From: Dryocosmus kuriphilus
Lineage: Eukaryota; Arthropoda; Insecta; Hymenoptera; Cynipidae
Assembly (NCBI GenBank): GCA_038277395.1
Contig: CM076193.1
Coordinates: 142,713,813 to 142,777,812, forward strand
Length of the DNA stretch: 64,000 nucleotides
Direction of reading: 5' to 3'
A program made the position numbers and the translations under genes. A model generated the notes under the pieces. That model saw only the letters and a program-made list of their open reading frames with translations. It searched no databases and was not told the DNA's origin. Shown here one piece after another: positions 24,101 to 35,562 of this stretch (positions are counted from its first letter, which is position 1; each line of letters begins with the position of its first letter).

Positions 24101-27100
24101 AATCATCTTCCAAAATTTATTGTTTTGAATTAGTTTTAATTCCCTGTAAGTCTTTAATGTCTTTAAATGACTTGTATTTGTTTAAATTCTTTGAATACTT
24201 TAAATTATTTTGAATTTATTAAATTCTTTTGAATTCGTTCAGTTATTTTTAATTTCTATGAAGTCTTTTAAATTCACCTTGAATTATTTTGAAATTATGC
24301 CGAATTATATTGTATTCTTCGAATTCCTTTAATTTTTTTAAGTCCTATTCATGTTGAATATTTTAGGATTCCCTTGAATTATTTGGAGATCTCTTGAAGT
24401 TATTTCATTTCGCTTCAAATCTTTCAATTCTTCAGAATTCTTGAAATTATTTCATTTTTTTTTAATTCCCTTGAATTTTTTTTAATCCATTTAAATCTTT
24501 CAGTTCTTTGGAATTCCTAATATTTTTAAAATTCTTTGAATTCTTTAAATGTATCTTACATTCTTGTGAAATCTTCTCTAGTTCTTTTAAATTCATGTTG
24601 AATTCTCTGAGTTCTCTTAAATACTTAATCTCTTTTAAATTGACCTTGAATTCTGTTTAATTTCATTGAATTCTCTTTAAGCCTTTTTTAATTCATTTTA
24701 ATTTTATTTTAAATCATAAATTTTTTTGAATTGTCTTAATTATTTTGAGTTCACTTCAAGTCTTTTGAATTTAACTGTAAAATGCTTTAGAAAACATCTC
24801 GAATGATTTTGAATTCATGATGAATACCTTAAATTTTTTGAAAGCTTTCAATTCTTTTGAAGTTTTTAAATTCTTTTGAATTAATTTGAATTAGATTTTA
24901 ATCATAAATTCTTAAGGTTCGAAATTTTTAGGATTCGTTCGGAAAAATAATTTCTTGAAGAAAAAGAATAAATTTGCTTCAGTCCAGATTTGAACCGGGA
25001 ACGCCACTATACATGAATGGTGAAAATTTAGTGGTAAAAGTTTTGCACTTTCGGAATTTATAATTAAAATTTAAAACTCTCGGACTAAAAGTCTGAAACA
25101 ATTATCTTCCAAAATTTATTGTTTTGAATTATTTTTAATTCCCTGTAAGTCTTTAAAGTCTTTAAATGTCTTGTGTTTGCTTAAATTCTTTGAATACTTT
25201 AAGTTATTTTGAATTTATTAAATTCTTTTGAATTCTTTCAGTTATTTTCTCATTGCTATGAAGTCTTTTAAATTCACCTTGCATTCTTTTGAAATTATGC
25301 TGAATTACATTGCATTCTTCGAATTCCTTTAATCTTTTTAAGTCCTATTCATGTTGAATATTTTAGGATTCCCTTGAATTATTTGGAAATCTTTTAAAGT
25401 TATTTCATTTCGTTTCAAATCTTTCAATTCTTCAGAATTCTTGAAATTATTTCAATTTTTTTGAATTCTCTTGAATTTTTTTAAATCCATTTAAATCTTT
25501 CAATTCTTTGGAATTCCTAATGTTTTTAAAATTCTTTGAATTCTTTAAATGTATCTTACATTCTTGTGAAATCTTCTCTAGTTCTTTTAAATTCATGTTG
25601 AATTCTCTGAGTTCTCTTAAATACTTAATCTCTTTTAAATTGACCTTGAATTCTGTTTAATTTCATTGAATTCTCTTTAAGCCTTTTTTAATTCATTTTA
25701 ATTTTATTTTAGATCATAAATTTTTTTGAATTGTCTTAATTATTTTGAGTTCACTTCAAGTCTTTTGAATTTAACTGTAAAATGCTTTAGAAAACATCTC
25801 GAATGATTTTGAATTCATGATGAATACCTTAAATTTTTTGAAAGCTTTCAATTCTTTTGAAGTTTTTAAATTCTTTTGAATTAATTTGAATTAGATTTTA
25901 ATCATAAATTCTTAAGGTTCGAAATTTTTAGGATTCGTTCGGAAAAATAATTTCTTGAAGAAAAAGAATAAATTTGCTTCAGTCCAGATTTGAACCGGGA
26001 ACGCCACTATACATGAATGGTGAAAATTTAGTGGTAAAAGTTTTGCACTTTCGGAATTTATAATTAAAATTTAAAACTCTCGGACTAAAAGTCTGAAACA
26101 ATTATCTTCCAAAATTTATTGTTTTGAATTATTTTTAATTCCCTGTAAGTCTTTAAAGTCTTTAAATGTCTTGTGTTTGCTTAAATTCTTTGAATACTTT
26201 AAGTTATTTTGAATTTATTAAATTCTTTTGAATTCTTTCAGTTATTTTCTCATTGCTATGAAGTCTTTTAAATTCACCTTGCATTCTTTTGAAATTATGC
26301 TGAATTACATTGCATTCTTCGAATTCCTTTAATCTTTTTAAGTCCTATTCATGTTGAATATTTTAGGATTCCCTTGAGTTATTTGGAAATCTTTTAAAGT
26401 TATTTCATTTCGTTTCAAATCTTTCAATTCTTCAGAATTCTTGAAATTATTTCAATTTTTTTGAATTCTCTTGAATTTTTTTAAATCCATTTAAATCTTT
26501 CAATTCTTTGGAATTCCTAATGTTTTTAAAATTCTTTGAATTCTTTAAATGTATCTTACATTCTTGTGAAATCTTCTCTAGTTCTTTTAAATTCATGTTG
26601 AATTCTCTGAGTTCTCTTAAATACTTAATCTCTTTTAAATTGACCTTGAATTCTGTTTAATTTCATTGAATTCTCTTTAAGCCTTTTTTAATTCATTTTA
26701 ATTTTATTTTAAATCATAAATTTTTTTGAATTGTCTTAATTATTTTGAGTTCACTTCAAGTCTTTTGAATTTAACTGTAAAATGCTTTAGAAAACATCTC
26801 GAATGATTTTGAATTCATGATGAATACCTTAAATTTTTTGAAAGCTTTCAATTCTTTTGAAGTTTTTAAATTCTTTTGAATTAATTTGAATTAGATTTTA
26901 ATCATAAATTCTTAAGGTTCGAAATTTTTAGGATTCGTTCGGAAAAATAATTTCTTGAAGAAAAAGAATAAATTTGCTTCAGTCCAGATTTGAACCGGGA
27001 ACCCACTATACATGAATGGTGAAAATTTAGTGGTAAAAGTTTTGCACTTTCGGAATTTATAATTAAAATTTAAAACTCTCGGACTAAAAGTCTGAAACAA

Positions 27101-28646
27101 TTATCTTCCAAAATTTATTGTTTTGAATTATTTTTAATTCCCTGTAAGTCTTTAAAGTCTTTAAATGTCTTGTGTTTGCTTAAATTCTTTGAATACTTTA
27201 AGTTATTTTGAATTTATTAAATTCTTTTGAATTCTTTCAGTTATTTTCTCATTGCTATGAAGTCTTTTAAATTCACCTTGCATTCTTTTGAAATTATGCT
27301 GAATTACATTGCATTCTTCGAATTCCTTTAATCTTTTTAAGTCCTATTCATGTTGAATATTTTAGGATTCCCTTGAATTATTTGGAAATCTTTTAAAGTT
27401 ATTTCATTTCGTTTCAAATCTTTCAATTCTTCAGAATTCTTGAAATTATTTCAATTTTTTTGAATTCTCTTGAATTTTTTTAAATCCATTTAAATCTTTC
27501 AATTCTTTGGAATTCCTAATGTTTTTAAAATTCTTTGAATTCTTTAAATGTATCTTACATTCTTGTGAAATCTTCTCTAGTTCTTTTAAATTCATGTTGA
27601 ATTCTCTGAGTTCTCTTAAATACTTAATGTCTTTTAAATTGACCTTGAATTCCTTTTAATTTCATTGAATTCTCTTTAAGCCTTTTTTAATTCATTTTAA
27701 TTTTATTTTAAATCATAAATTTTTTTGAATTGTCTTAATTATTTTGAGTTCTCTTCTCAAGTCTTTTGAATTTACCTGTAAAATGCTTTAGAAAACATCT
27801 CGAATGATTTTGAATTCAAGATGAATTCCTTAAATTTTTTGAATGCTTTGAATTCTTTTGAAGTTTTTAAATTCTTTGGAATTCGATAAGATTTTGTATC
27901 AGCTTTTAATTTATTGAATTACTTGACTACGATAATTTTTAAAATTCTAGTGGAAATTCTATTCGGTAAGGCTTCACATCGGTTTTTAATTACAGTAATC
28001 AAATTAACACTGGACGAAAGATTAATGATTCCAGTCTATGGGAAATCCTCAAAAATCGAATTTCTCGGATTCTGCGTACCCACGTTTTGAAATTTGATGT
28101 GGAAAATTTAACCAAGCTCGCTAAAGGGAAAAGCAATTCCAAATCTGATGTGGTCGAAGGTATTAATTTACAATGTAAAACAAATTATCTAATGAATAAT
28201 GTGTTAAATGATTTCTAAAGATGTTCACTATTAATTTGAGAGTCTTCTAAATTAATTCTCAATAATTCTACACAAATTTACACTAAAAAGACAAAAATGA
28301 TTGAAATGAAATTATTTCTTTATTAGGACGAAGGCGTCATCATAGGCGACGTCAGAGCATGTTGATGATGATGATGATGGGTCTCCTTCTGATGGGATCT
28401 GTTTTGGTCCCCATGGGTTTTCAGTTTCTCGCAGTTTTGGGAGGAAAAGCCCTTATTCTCGCAAAAATGGCCCTAATGTTATCCAGCATCCAAGGTCTGA
28501 AAAAAGTAGCAACGAATGGAGTAAATTATGGACTATATCACGCCCCAATTCCGGAAACTTGGCACGAAAGGAGCCACATAGAAACTGCTCCTCCGGTTTA
28601 CGAAATTCCTTATCAGCATTATCCCCCCATGGACCGACGTCATTAA
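15179..28646 (+). CDS. Osiris-family (DUF1676) secreted/membrane protein, three exons
   Basis: Osiris proteins are insect-specific secretory-pathway proteins tied to cuticle and tube morphogenesis. Exons: 15179-15477, 28035-28159, 28327-28646; total 744 nt, 247 residues. Exon 1 encodes a signal peptide (about residues 1-19), the two-Cys segment (NCPSVPW, RSCLQ) and EDVIPIFGGLELVRF. Exon 2 encodes SLWEILKNRISRILRTHVLKFDVENLTKL, the DUF1676 core. Exon 3 encodes an Arg/His cluster, then the hydrophobic segment MMMMMGLLLMGSVLVPMG plus LGGKALILAKMALMLSSI, and a Tyr/Pro/His tail ending DRRH. The family's AQxLAY tail motif is not seen. Phases (2 then 1 leftover bases) close exactly. Intron 1 is 12.6 kb of tandem repeats that include degenerate copies of exon 2. 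The exact family member was not assigned. Confidence 0.85.
17044..17127 (+). pseudogene. Dead copy 1 of Osiris exon 2
   Basis: The copy keeps the GATTCCAG acceptor and reads LWEILQKRISRILRT before a TAG. Homology stops after AATTTAACAAAC, where the sequence switches to duplicated intron 1. The native donor is missing. Confidence 0.85.
18640..18723 (+). pseudogene. Dead copy 2 of Osiris exon 2
   Basis: The acceptor is retained. The frame reads LWEILKN and then hits TGA where the live exon has CGA (Arg). The rest of the frame, through THVLKFDVENLTNLA, is otherwise preserved. The native donor is absent. Confidence 0.85.
20241..20324 (+). pseudogene. Dead copy 3 of Osiris exon 2
   Basis: Same variant set as copy 1, including the TAG after RILRT; the 3' part and donor are lacking. 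It belongs to the second 3.2-kb block. Confidence 0.85.
21838..21921 (+). pseudogene. Dead copy 4 of Osiris exon 2
   Basis: Same variant set as copy 2, with TGA in place of the Arg codon after LWEILKN. The acceptor is intact and the donor absent. Confidence 0.85.
23439..23522 (+). pseudogene. Dead copy 5 of Osiris exon 2
   Basis: Same variants as copies 1 and 3, with TAG after RILRT. It is the last exon copy before the array changes to the shortened 1.0-kb unit. Confidence 0.85.
23877..27875. repeat. Tandem array of 1.0-kb units, a deletion derivative of the 1.6-kb unit
   Basis: GAATGATTTTGAATTCATGA recurs at 24801, 25801 and 26801, an exact 1000-bp period, with a diverged copy near 27802. 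Compared with the 1.6-kb unit, about 600 bp including the exon-2 copy is missing. The sequence jumps within the shared word TTCTTTTGAATT from the end of the mini-repeat block to the TAATTTGAATTAG part of the next unit. The copies are nearly identical, so this amplification is recent. The final copy regains full-length sequence and leads into the live exon at 28035. Confidence 0.9.
28035..28159 (+). CDS. Osiris-like gene, intact exon 2
   Basis: This exon lies at the very end of the intron-1 satellite and is the only copy without a stop codon. Its acceptor is GATTCCAG with a weak pyrimidine tract, and its donor is GTCGAAG|GTATTA. Leading base T completes the AG left by exon 1 to give Ser. Its translation, beginning LWEILKNRISRILRTHVLKFD, fits the DUF1676 helix-rich core. 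The five related copies upstream (17044, 18640, 20241, 21838, 23439) lack the 3' part and donor. Confidence 0.85.
28327..28646 (+). CDS. Osiris-like gene, last exon
   Basis: The exon begins after TTTCTTTATTAG and, with one base from exon 2, encodes Gly followed by RRRHHRRRQS. Two hydrophobic stretches follow, as in the transmembrane-like part of Osiris proteins, then a Tyr/Pro/His-rich tail. The stop is TAA at 28644-28646. AATAAA lies at 28949-28954, about 300 bp downstream. Confidence 0.85.
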
Positions 28647-29330
28647 AGAGAAAGTTTTCTCAGAATCTCAAAAAAAATATGAAATCAAAGCTCGAGTGAA
28701 ACTGACTGATTTTCAACCTCATTTCTTAATTCTTAAATATTATTTTAAGAATTATACTTGTATAAAGGACCTTTTATATATTATTAATTATTATCTTTAC
28801 CAAAGACATTCTTCCTCGAAATTAGTGAAACTCAAGTGTTACGCATTTCTAGGTTTAATTATTTATTAACTTATTATGTTATCATATAATTTTATAGTTT
28901 CATAACTGTGTTATTTATAAAAAAATTATTTAATATAATTTTGTGTGAATAAATTGTGTCTAGAATGAAGTTTTTTACACTGGAAATCCAATGTGTAAAT
29001 TCTTCTTCAGTGAACTTCATCGCTGATGCAGATCTTTCTCACGTGATCATACAATGTTCCTCGTAACAAACAATGCACAGGGAGCAAAGAATGTGTTTCT
29101 AAAGATTTTATTGTATTTTCATAGCGTGATCTTATCTCGTAGATGACGCGAAAAGTAGCCATCGCATCGTATGGAAAATTTCCAGCGTGTACGCAAAAGT
29201 AAATTTAAAGAAAGCGGCGCTTCATTCAAGCCGAGTTTCCCTTATTCATTTACCCGAGGTTAACACCTAATTTCGTCACTAAAGTAAAGTGACGTTACAG
29301 AAAAAAATTCCACTATAAGTTTCAAGGATT
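28647..29330. other. 3' flank of the Osiris-like gene and unique block
   Basis: An AT-rich 3' UTR with AATAAA at 28949-28954 is followed by unique, GC-richer sequence (about 28990-29290), including CACGTGATC and TTATCTCG. No exon is recognised; a regulatory function is possible. Confidence 0.4.
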
Positions 29331-29724
29331 TTATAATCGCTAATTATCATCAGTGATTGTGAGTTTGACTTCAATTTTTCACATAGCATAACATTTTTGT
29401 TTCAAAAAATAAAATGATGGAGCGTTATTCTAACTTAAACTAAATAAGTTTCAGGTACAAACTTTTCAACATTTTAAATATTAATGTCAATCTAGCTGAA
29501 TCGAAGAAAACCAGTGTTCATTAAAAATTAAATCGTGCATTGAGCAGGAACTCTCTTCTCAATTTTGGATTTTATACTTTCACTTGTTATCTAAAGTAGT
29601 AAACAAGACGATTTTCTTTGCACCCATAGAATAAAAAAAAAATTTTAATTTCCAAATTCTTGAAAACATCTCGGCACCACTAAAATTTTTTCTTTAATCT
29701 GAGAAAATTGAACGAGTATCGTTT

Positions 29725-32480
29725 TAGAAAATTGAACTTTTCATTTTTGAGCGCGAGCGTAATAAATAATTTCTTACGAAATTTTCTCGGCTACGGATAT
29801 AACGTAAATTCTGAGTACGATGCTTTAATTGATAAAAAACAAACCACTTTTTTAGAGAATATTTTCAATTCATTTAATATTATTTAAATTAAAAAGCTGG
29901 ATAATCTAGAATTGATTAAATCCATTAAATTTTGATGCATTTTTAAAATTCTATTAAATTCTTTCGAACTTCAATGAATAATATACGATTTCTTTGAATT
30001 TTTTTGAATTGCTTAGAGTTGCTCTGAATTCCATCAAATTCTACTGTATTCCTTTAATTACCATTACATTTTTACAATTCCTTCGAACATCAATATAATC
30101 TTATAAATTTTATTAAATTTTGTTGAAATCCAATGAATTCTAGTGAGTTGTATTGTATTCTATTTAAGTCAATTGTATTACGTGGAATTCTATCGAATTC
30201 TATTAAAATTAACTGAATTTCGCTGAGTTTCCACTGCATCCCATTAAATTCCATTGAATTCCATTCAATTTGACTAAAGCACTGAATTCCATTAAATTCT
30301 ACTGAATTTAAATGAATTTCATTAAATTTCACAGAATTCAAGTGCATTTCTAAATTCCATGGAATTTCGTTCAAATTCTTTGAAATCAAGTGCAGTTAAA
30401 TTCATTGAATTGCATCGAATTCCGTTTAATTTTCCTTAATTCATTTAAATTGATTTTAACTGACGTTCAATTTGTTCAAAATTCTTCAATTACCTTATAA
30501 TCCAGTGGGGCGATTCATTGGATAAAATTTGGACTCTTTTTTATCTTCAAAGAAAAATATAGAAGACAAAAATTAGAAGTTTAACAAAATATTCAATTTA
30601 ATAAAAAGATATTCTCTGAATCAAAAAAAAATTCATCTCTTCATTAAAATTTTTTTTGGTAAGCATCAATTACGTTTTTAAAATTTTTAATATTATAAAG
30701 AATAAGGAAAATTGAACTTTTCATTTTTAAGCGCCAGCGTAATAAATAATTTCTTATGAAATTTTTTCGGCTACGGATATAATGTAAATTCTGAGTATGA
30801 TGCTTTATTTGATAAAAAAATAACCACTTTTTTAGAGAATACTTTCAATTTATTTAATACTATTTAAATTAAAAAGCTGGCTTAATCTAGAATTGATTAA
30901 ATCCATTGAATTTTATTGCATTTTTAAAATTCTATTAAATTCTTTCGAACTTCAATGAGTAACATACGATTTCTTTGAATTTTTTTGAGTTGCATAGAAT
31001 TACTCTGAATTCCATCAAATTCTACTGTATTCCTTTAATTACCATTATATTTTTTCAATTCCTTCGAATATCAATATATTCTTATGAATTTTATGAAATT
31101 TTGTTGAAATTCAATGAATTCTAGTGAGTTGTATTGTATTCTGTTTAAGTCAATTGTGTTTCATCGAATTCTATCGAATTCTATTAAAATTAACTGAATT
31201 TCGCTGAGTCTCCACTGCATCCCATTAAATTACATTGAATTCCATTCAATTTGACTAAATTGCACTCAATTTCATTGAATTCTACTGAATTTGAATGAAT
31301 TTCATTAAATTCCACAGAATTTAACTGCATTTCTAAATTCCACGGAATTTCGTTCAAATTCTTTGAAATCAAATTCAGTTAAATTAATTGAATTGCATCG
31401 AATTCCGTTTAATTTTCCTTAATTCATTTAAATTGATTTTAACTGACGTTCAATTTGTTCAAAATTCTTTAATTACCTTATAATCCAGTGGGGCGATTCA
31501 TTGGATAAAATTTGGACTCTTTTTTAGCTTCAAAGAAAAATATAGAAGACAAAAATTAGAAGTTTAACAAAATATTCAATTTAATAAAAAGATATTCTCT
31601 GAATCAAAAAAAAATTCATCTCTTCATTAAAAATTTTTTTTCGTAAGCATCAATTATGTTTTTAAAATTTTTAATATTATAAAGAATAAGGAAACTTGAA
31701 CTTTTCATTTTTAAGCGCCAGCGTAATAAATAATTTCTTATGAAATTTTTTCGCCTACGGATATAACGTAAATTCTGAGTATCATGCTATATTTGATAAA
31801 AAAATAACCACTTTTTTAGAGAATACTTTCAATTTATTTAATATTATTTAAATTAAAAAGCTGGCTTAATCTAGAATTGATTAAATCCATTGAATTTTAT
31901 TGCATTTTTAAAATTCTATTAAATTCTTTCGAACTTCAATGAGTAACATACGATTTCTTTGAATTTTTTTGAATTGCATAGAATTACTCTGAATTTCATC
32001 AAATTCTACTGTATTCCTTTAATTACCATTATATTTTTTCAATTCCTTCGAATATCAATATATTCTTATGAATTTTATGAAATTTTGTTGAAATTCAATG
32101 AATTCTAGTGAGTTGTATTGTCTTCTGTTTAAGTCAATTATATTTCGTCGAATTCTATCGAATTCTATTAAATTCAACTGAATTTCGCTGAGTTTCCACT
32201 GCATCCTATTAAATTCCATTGAATTCCATTCAATTTGACTAAATTGCACTCAATTTCATTGAATTCTACTGAATTTGAATGAATTTCATTAAATTCCACA
32301 GAATTTAACTGCATTTCTAAATTCCACGGAATTTCGTTCAAATTCTTTGAAATCAAATTCAGTTAAATTCATTGAATTGCATTGAATTCCGTTTAGTTTT
32401 CCTTAATTCATTTAAATTGATTTTAACTGACGTTTAGTTTATTCAAAATTCTTTAAATACTTTATAATCCAGTGGAATTC
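29725..32480. repeat. Tandem array of about 980-bp units with a 10-bp GAATTC periodicity
   Basis: The landmark TTGAACTTTTCATTTTT occurs at about 29734, 30713 and 31695. The middle of each unit is made of ten-base words such as ATTGAATTCC repeated dozens of times with substitutions. The word family is related to that in the APC and Osiris introns, but the unit is different. Minus-strand open frames here (such as 30090-30389) are only translations of the repeat. Confidence 0.9.
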
Positions 32481-33400
32481 TGTTTCAATAACCTAACATT
32501 TTTATTAAATAATTAAAATGTAATTTGTATGATATTTTTAATTGAGTTGAATGCTTTTGAATTAATTTCAAAAATTCCCTAATTTGCAATTCACTTCATT
32601 GCCGATCAATTGAATGTTATCAAATCTTTTGAAAAATATTCTGTGTGCTGAAAATTTACGAGCAAGTTTATATACATTTATTGACGATAAATAATAAGAT
32701 ATTTAAATTGTTGGATATAAAATATTTTTTGTGGGTATACAATTATTTATAGTATTAACTACAGTTAAAAAATGTATAGTATGTAACAGTTTAGTGTATT
32801 TAAACCATGTTATGCAGTTTTAAATCCAGATTATTCAAACAATAATCTAAATTAGAGAAAATCATATTTGTTGAAGTTTTACATTTAAAAATTGTTTATT
32901 TTCCTTAATTCATTTAAATTGATTTTATCTGACGTTCAATTTATTCAAAATTCTTTAATTACCTTATCATCCAGTGTAATTCTGTTTCAATAACCTAACA
33001 CTTTTATTAAATAATTAGAATGTAATTTGTATGATATTTTTAATTGAGTTGAATGCTTTTGAATTCATTTAAAAAATTCCCAAATTTGCAAATCACTTAA
33101 ATGCCGATAAATTGAATGTTATCAAATCTTTTGAAAAATATTGTGTGTGCTGAAAATTTACGAGCAAGTTTATATACGTTTATTGACAATAAATAATAAG
33201 ATATTTAAATTGTTGTAAATAAAATATTTTTTGTGGGTATACAATTATTTATAACATTAACTACAGTTAAAAAATGTATAGTATGTAACAGTTTAGCGTA
33301 TTTTAACCATGTTATTCAGTTTTAAATTCAGATTATTCAAACAATAATCTAAATTAGAGAAAATCATATTTGTTTTATGATTTTGCATTTGAAAATTGTT
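32403..33400. repeat. Two tandem copies of an about 502-bp segment
   Basis: TTAATTCATTTAAATTGATTTT begins copies near 32403 and 32905. The two halves share CCTAACA, GTGGGTATACAATTATTTAT and AACAATAATCTAAATTAGAG in the same order. The first copy continues out of the third 980-bp unit. Confidence 0.85.
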
Positions 33401-33540
33401 TATTTTCCTTGTATAAAAGAAGACTTTAAGTTCATCTTTGTCCTTGTTTTCAATAAATTCAATTTCGCGCTTACTTAATCAAATTTAGATAGCGAAGCTA
33501 TACGGGGCGAAAAAAAAGTGTTTCTAGGGTGGATTGAAAG

Positions 33541-33770
33541 TGAATTTTGCTCGGGGCGATTTATTGGATAAAATTTGGACTCTTTTCTATCTTCAAAGAA
33601 AAACATAGAAGACAAAAATTCAAAGTTTAACAAAATATTCAATCTAATAAAAAGATATTCTCTGATTCAAAAAAAATAATTCATCACTTCATTAAAACTT
33701 TTTTTAGCAAGCACCAATTATGTTTTTAAAATTTTCAATATTATAAGGAACAAGGAAAATGAACTTTCAT
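33541..33770. repeat. Partial copy of the 980-bp unit
   Basis: From CGGGGCGATTTATTGG onward the sequence matches the unit portion at 30510-30700 with substitutions, then diverges after AATGAACTTTCATC. It is preceded by an isolated CG-rich word, TAGCGAAGCTATACGGGG. Confidence 0.75.
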
Positions 33771-35220
33771 CCTTTACTCAGAGGAACATAAGAAAAATAG
33801 AGTTAAGATTGGATTTCACTTATCTAACCAATTACTTTAAATCCTTAAGAAATACTATAGATGCATCGGACTAATCAAAGTTTTTTTCAGAGATAAAAAT
33901 TCACTTTCGTAGCTGAATGTGGTCGTCAATTTTTTTTAAAGGATTAGATAAAATTAGGAAATTAGTTTTCTCTGAAAGCCTTGAGGCTTCGACCGTAGAG
34001 AAAATTTCCATCGGAGCGTAAAAATCGATTCTTACGACTGTTTGTCTCTGGTGCACTGATACTTTATGACTAGAAAATATACAAGGATTAATAAAATTCT
34101 AAATCAGTGATCGACTTAAATTAATTTCAAATTCAAAATATTGAAATTACTTTCATAAATTTGTAAAATAATTCTTGTTTTTTTTTCTTATCATTGTTTA
34201 TTGAAATTTCTGATAAAAGATGTTTTTTTCACCCTCTTATAATATTTTCCACTAGAAGATTAAACTTGAGAAATACTGCGAATTAACGTAAATCGTATTG
34301 AATAGTTTTTCCACTCAATTTGAAGCTAGTTGATTGCAAACTATATTTTACCTGGAGCCCTTTTGATTTGAAATACAGATCAGCTTAGCTGAACCCTAAG
34401 GAGAAAATCGATTTCGAAGAGAATGGTGATAGTCCAGAAGGAAGTAGTCCAGAAGTCTTAAGGAAAGAGGAAATAAAAGAAGAAAAAAGAAAAGATAAAA
34501 GAGATAAAAGGGAAAAAGAAGATAAGACTCTCATTGACAAATGAACTGACTGATTGGAGGGAGCTACGTAGATGCTGACGTCGTTACCTTCTACGTAAAC
34601 AGTGTCATTAAACACCCGGTGGTAATTCCTATGATACAAAAGTTGTAAGAATGATTTAGAGATTTACACTCTTCTTATGATCTACTCACGAGGAGAAGAA
34701 TCGTTTGCCTCTAGACAAGCTGTCTACGCACTAAACATTTTGAGCCTCTTTATCAAACCTCAGTCTCTTCTCGGCTTTAATAGCCGAAACTTCTTTCAGG
34801 TCCGAGAACACTTAAATTGTGAAATATGTGCTAAGAATAAGTAATTGAAAAAGTGGGAACGTATTTCAATGTAAACTAATCAGGTAATTAATTAAATTTT
34901 TTTTAAAATATAGTTAAAAAATGCTGCTCATTAAAATTAAAACAAAGAATTGACATTGAGATTGAAAAAACATTTTGGAAGCGTTCGATATTAAAGAATT
35001 TTTATTGTTGGAAGCTTTTAAAAATTAAGATATTTAAAATAGAATTTATGTAGTAAGTGAAGTATAAAATTTAAAAAATTTTTCTTTTGTTAAAAAAATT
35101 CAAAATTTAAAATAAACTATTAAAGATTTCACACGGTTCCTTTGAAATGACTTCAACCCAATGGTGCAAACACTAAACATTTTTTTCTGCTTTTGTATCG
35201 GGGATGTCTCATAACTATTT
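33771..35220. other. Intergenic DNA without recognised genes
   Basis: A unique GC-richer stretch at about 34380-34840 includes ACACCCGGTGGT near 34612 and a purine-rich tract (34440-34520). No gene is supported; the 84-codon minus frame at 34385-34639 is mostly Ser/Leu/Phe low complexity from the purine tract. Confidence 0.4.
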
Positions 35221-35222
35221 TT

Positions 35223-35562
35223 CAATTTTAATATTTAAAAACAAAATTTTTAAGTTTTTCTCGAAATAAAGAGAGAGGGAGATACGAAAAAAATTCAAGA
35301 GAGTAAAGTTCTTTGAAAAAAGTTCTATAAGAAAACACCTTAACTTTTATCCATTTCACTTCGTTTTTTGAAAAAAAAAAAATATTTTTCTGTCTTAATA
35401 TAAAAATTCATGTTTAAACAAAGACGAAGTGAGATAAAAAAAAGTAAAAGTGTTTTCTTGTGGAACTTTTTTCAAGGAACTTTACTCTCTTGACTTTTTT
35501 TCATATCTCTCTTCATTTTCCAGAAAATATCAAAATTTCGAGTTTCAAATATTAAAATAGGT
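35223..35562. mobile_element. MITE-like inverted repeat, about 340 bp
   Basis: Arms of about 145 bp (35223-35370 and 35420-35562) are imperfect inverted repeats. Shared words include AGAGAGTAAAGTTC and AAGAAAACAC on the left with their complements on the right. The spacer is short. Confidence 0.7.

Noticed and set aside
26912..27100. Minus-strand frame of 62 codons within the Osiris intron
   Set aside because: It arises from a one-base deletion in one copy of the 1.0-kb unit and is absent from the other copies.
30090..32356. Minus-strand open frames of 60-99 codons with LNSVEFNEI-like repeats
   Set aside because: They are translations of the GAATTC mini-repeat and appear in each unit with different lengths; no start context or homology supports a gene.
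34385..34639. Minus-strand frame of 84 codons
   Set aside because: Half is Ser/Leu/Phe low complexity derived from a purine-rich tract on the plus strand; no family resemblance.
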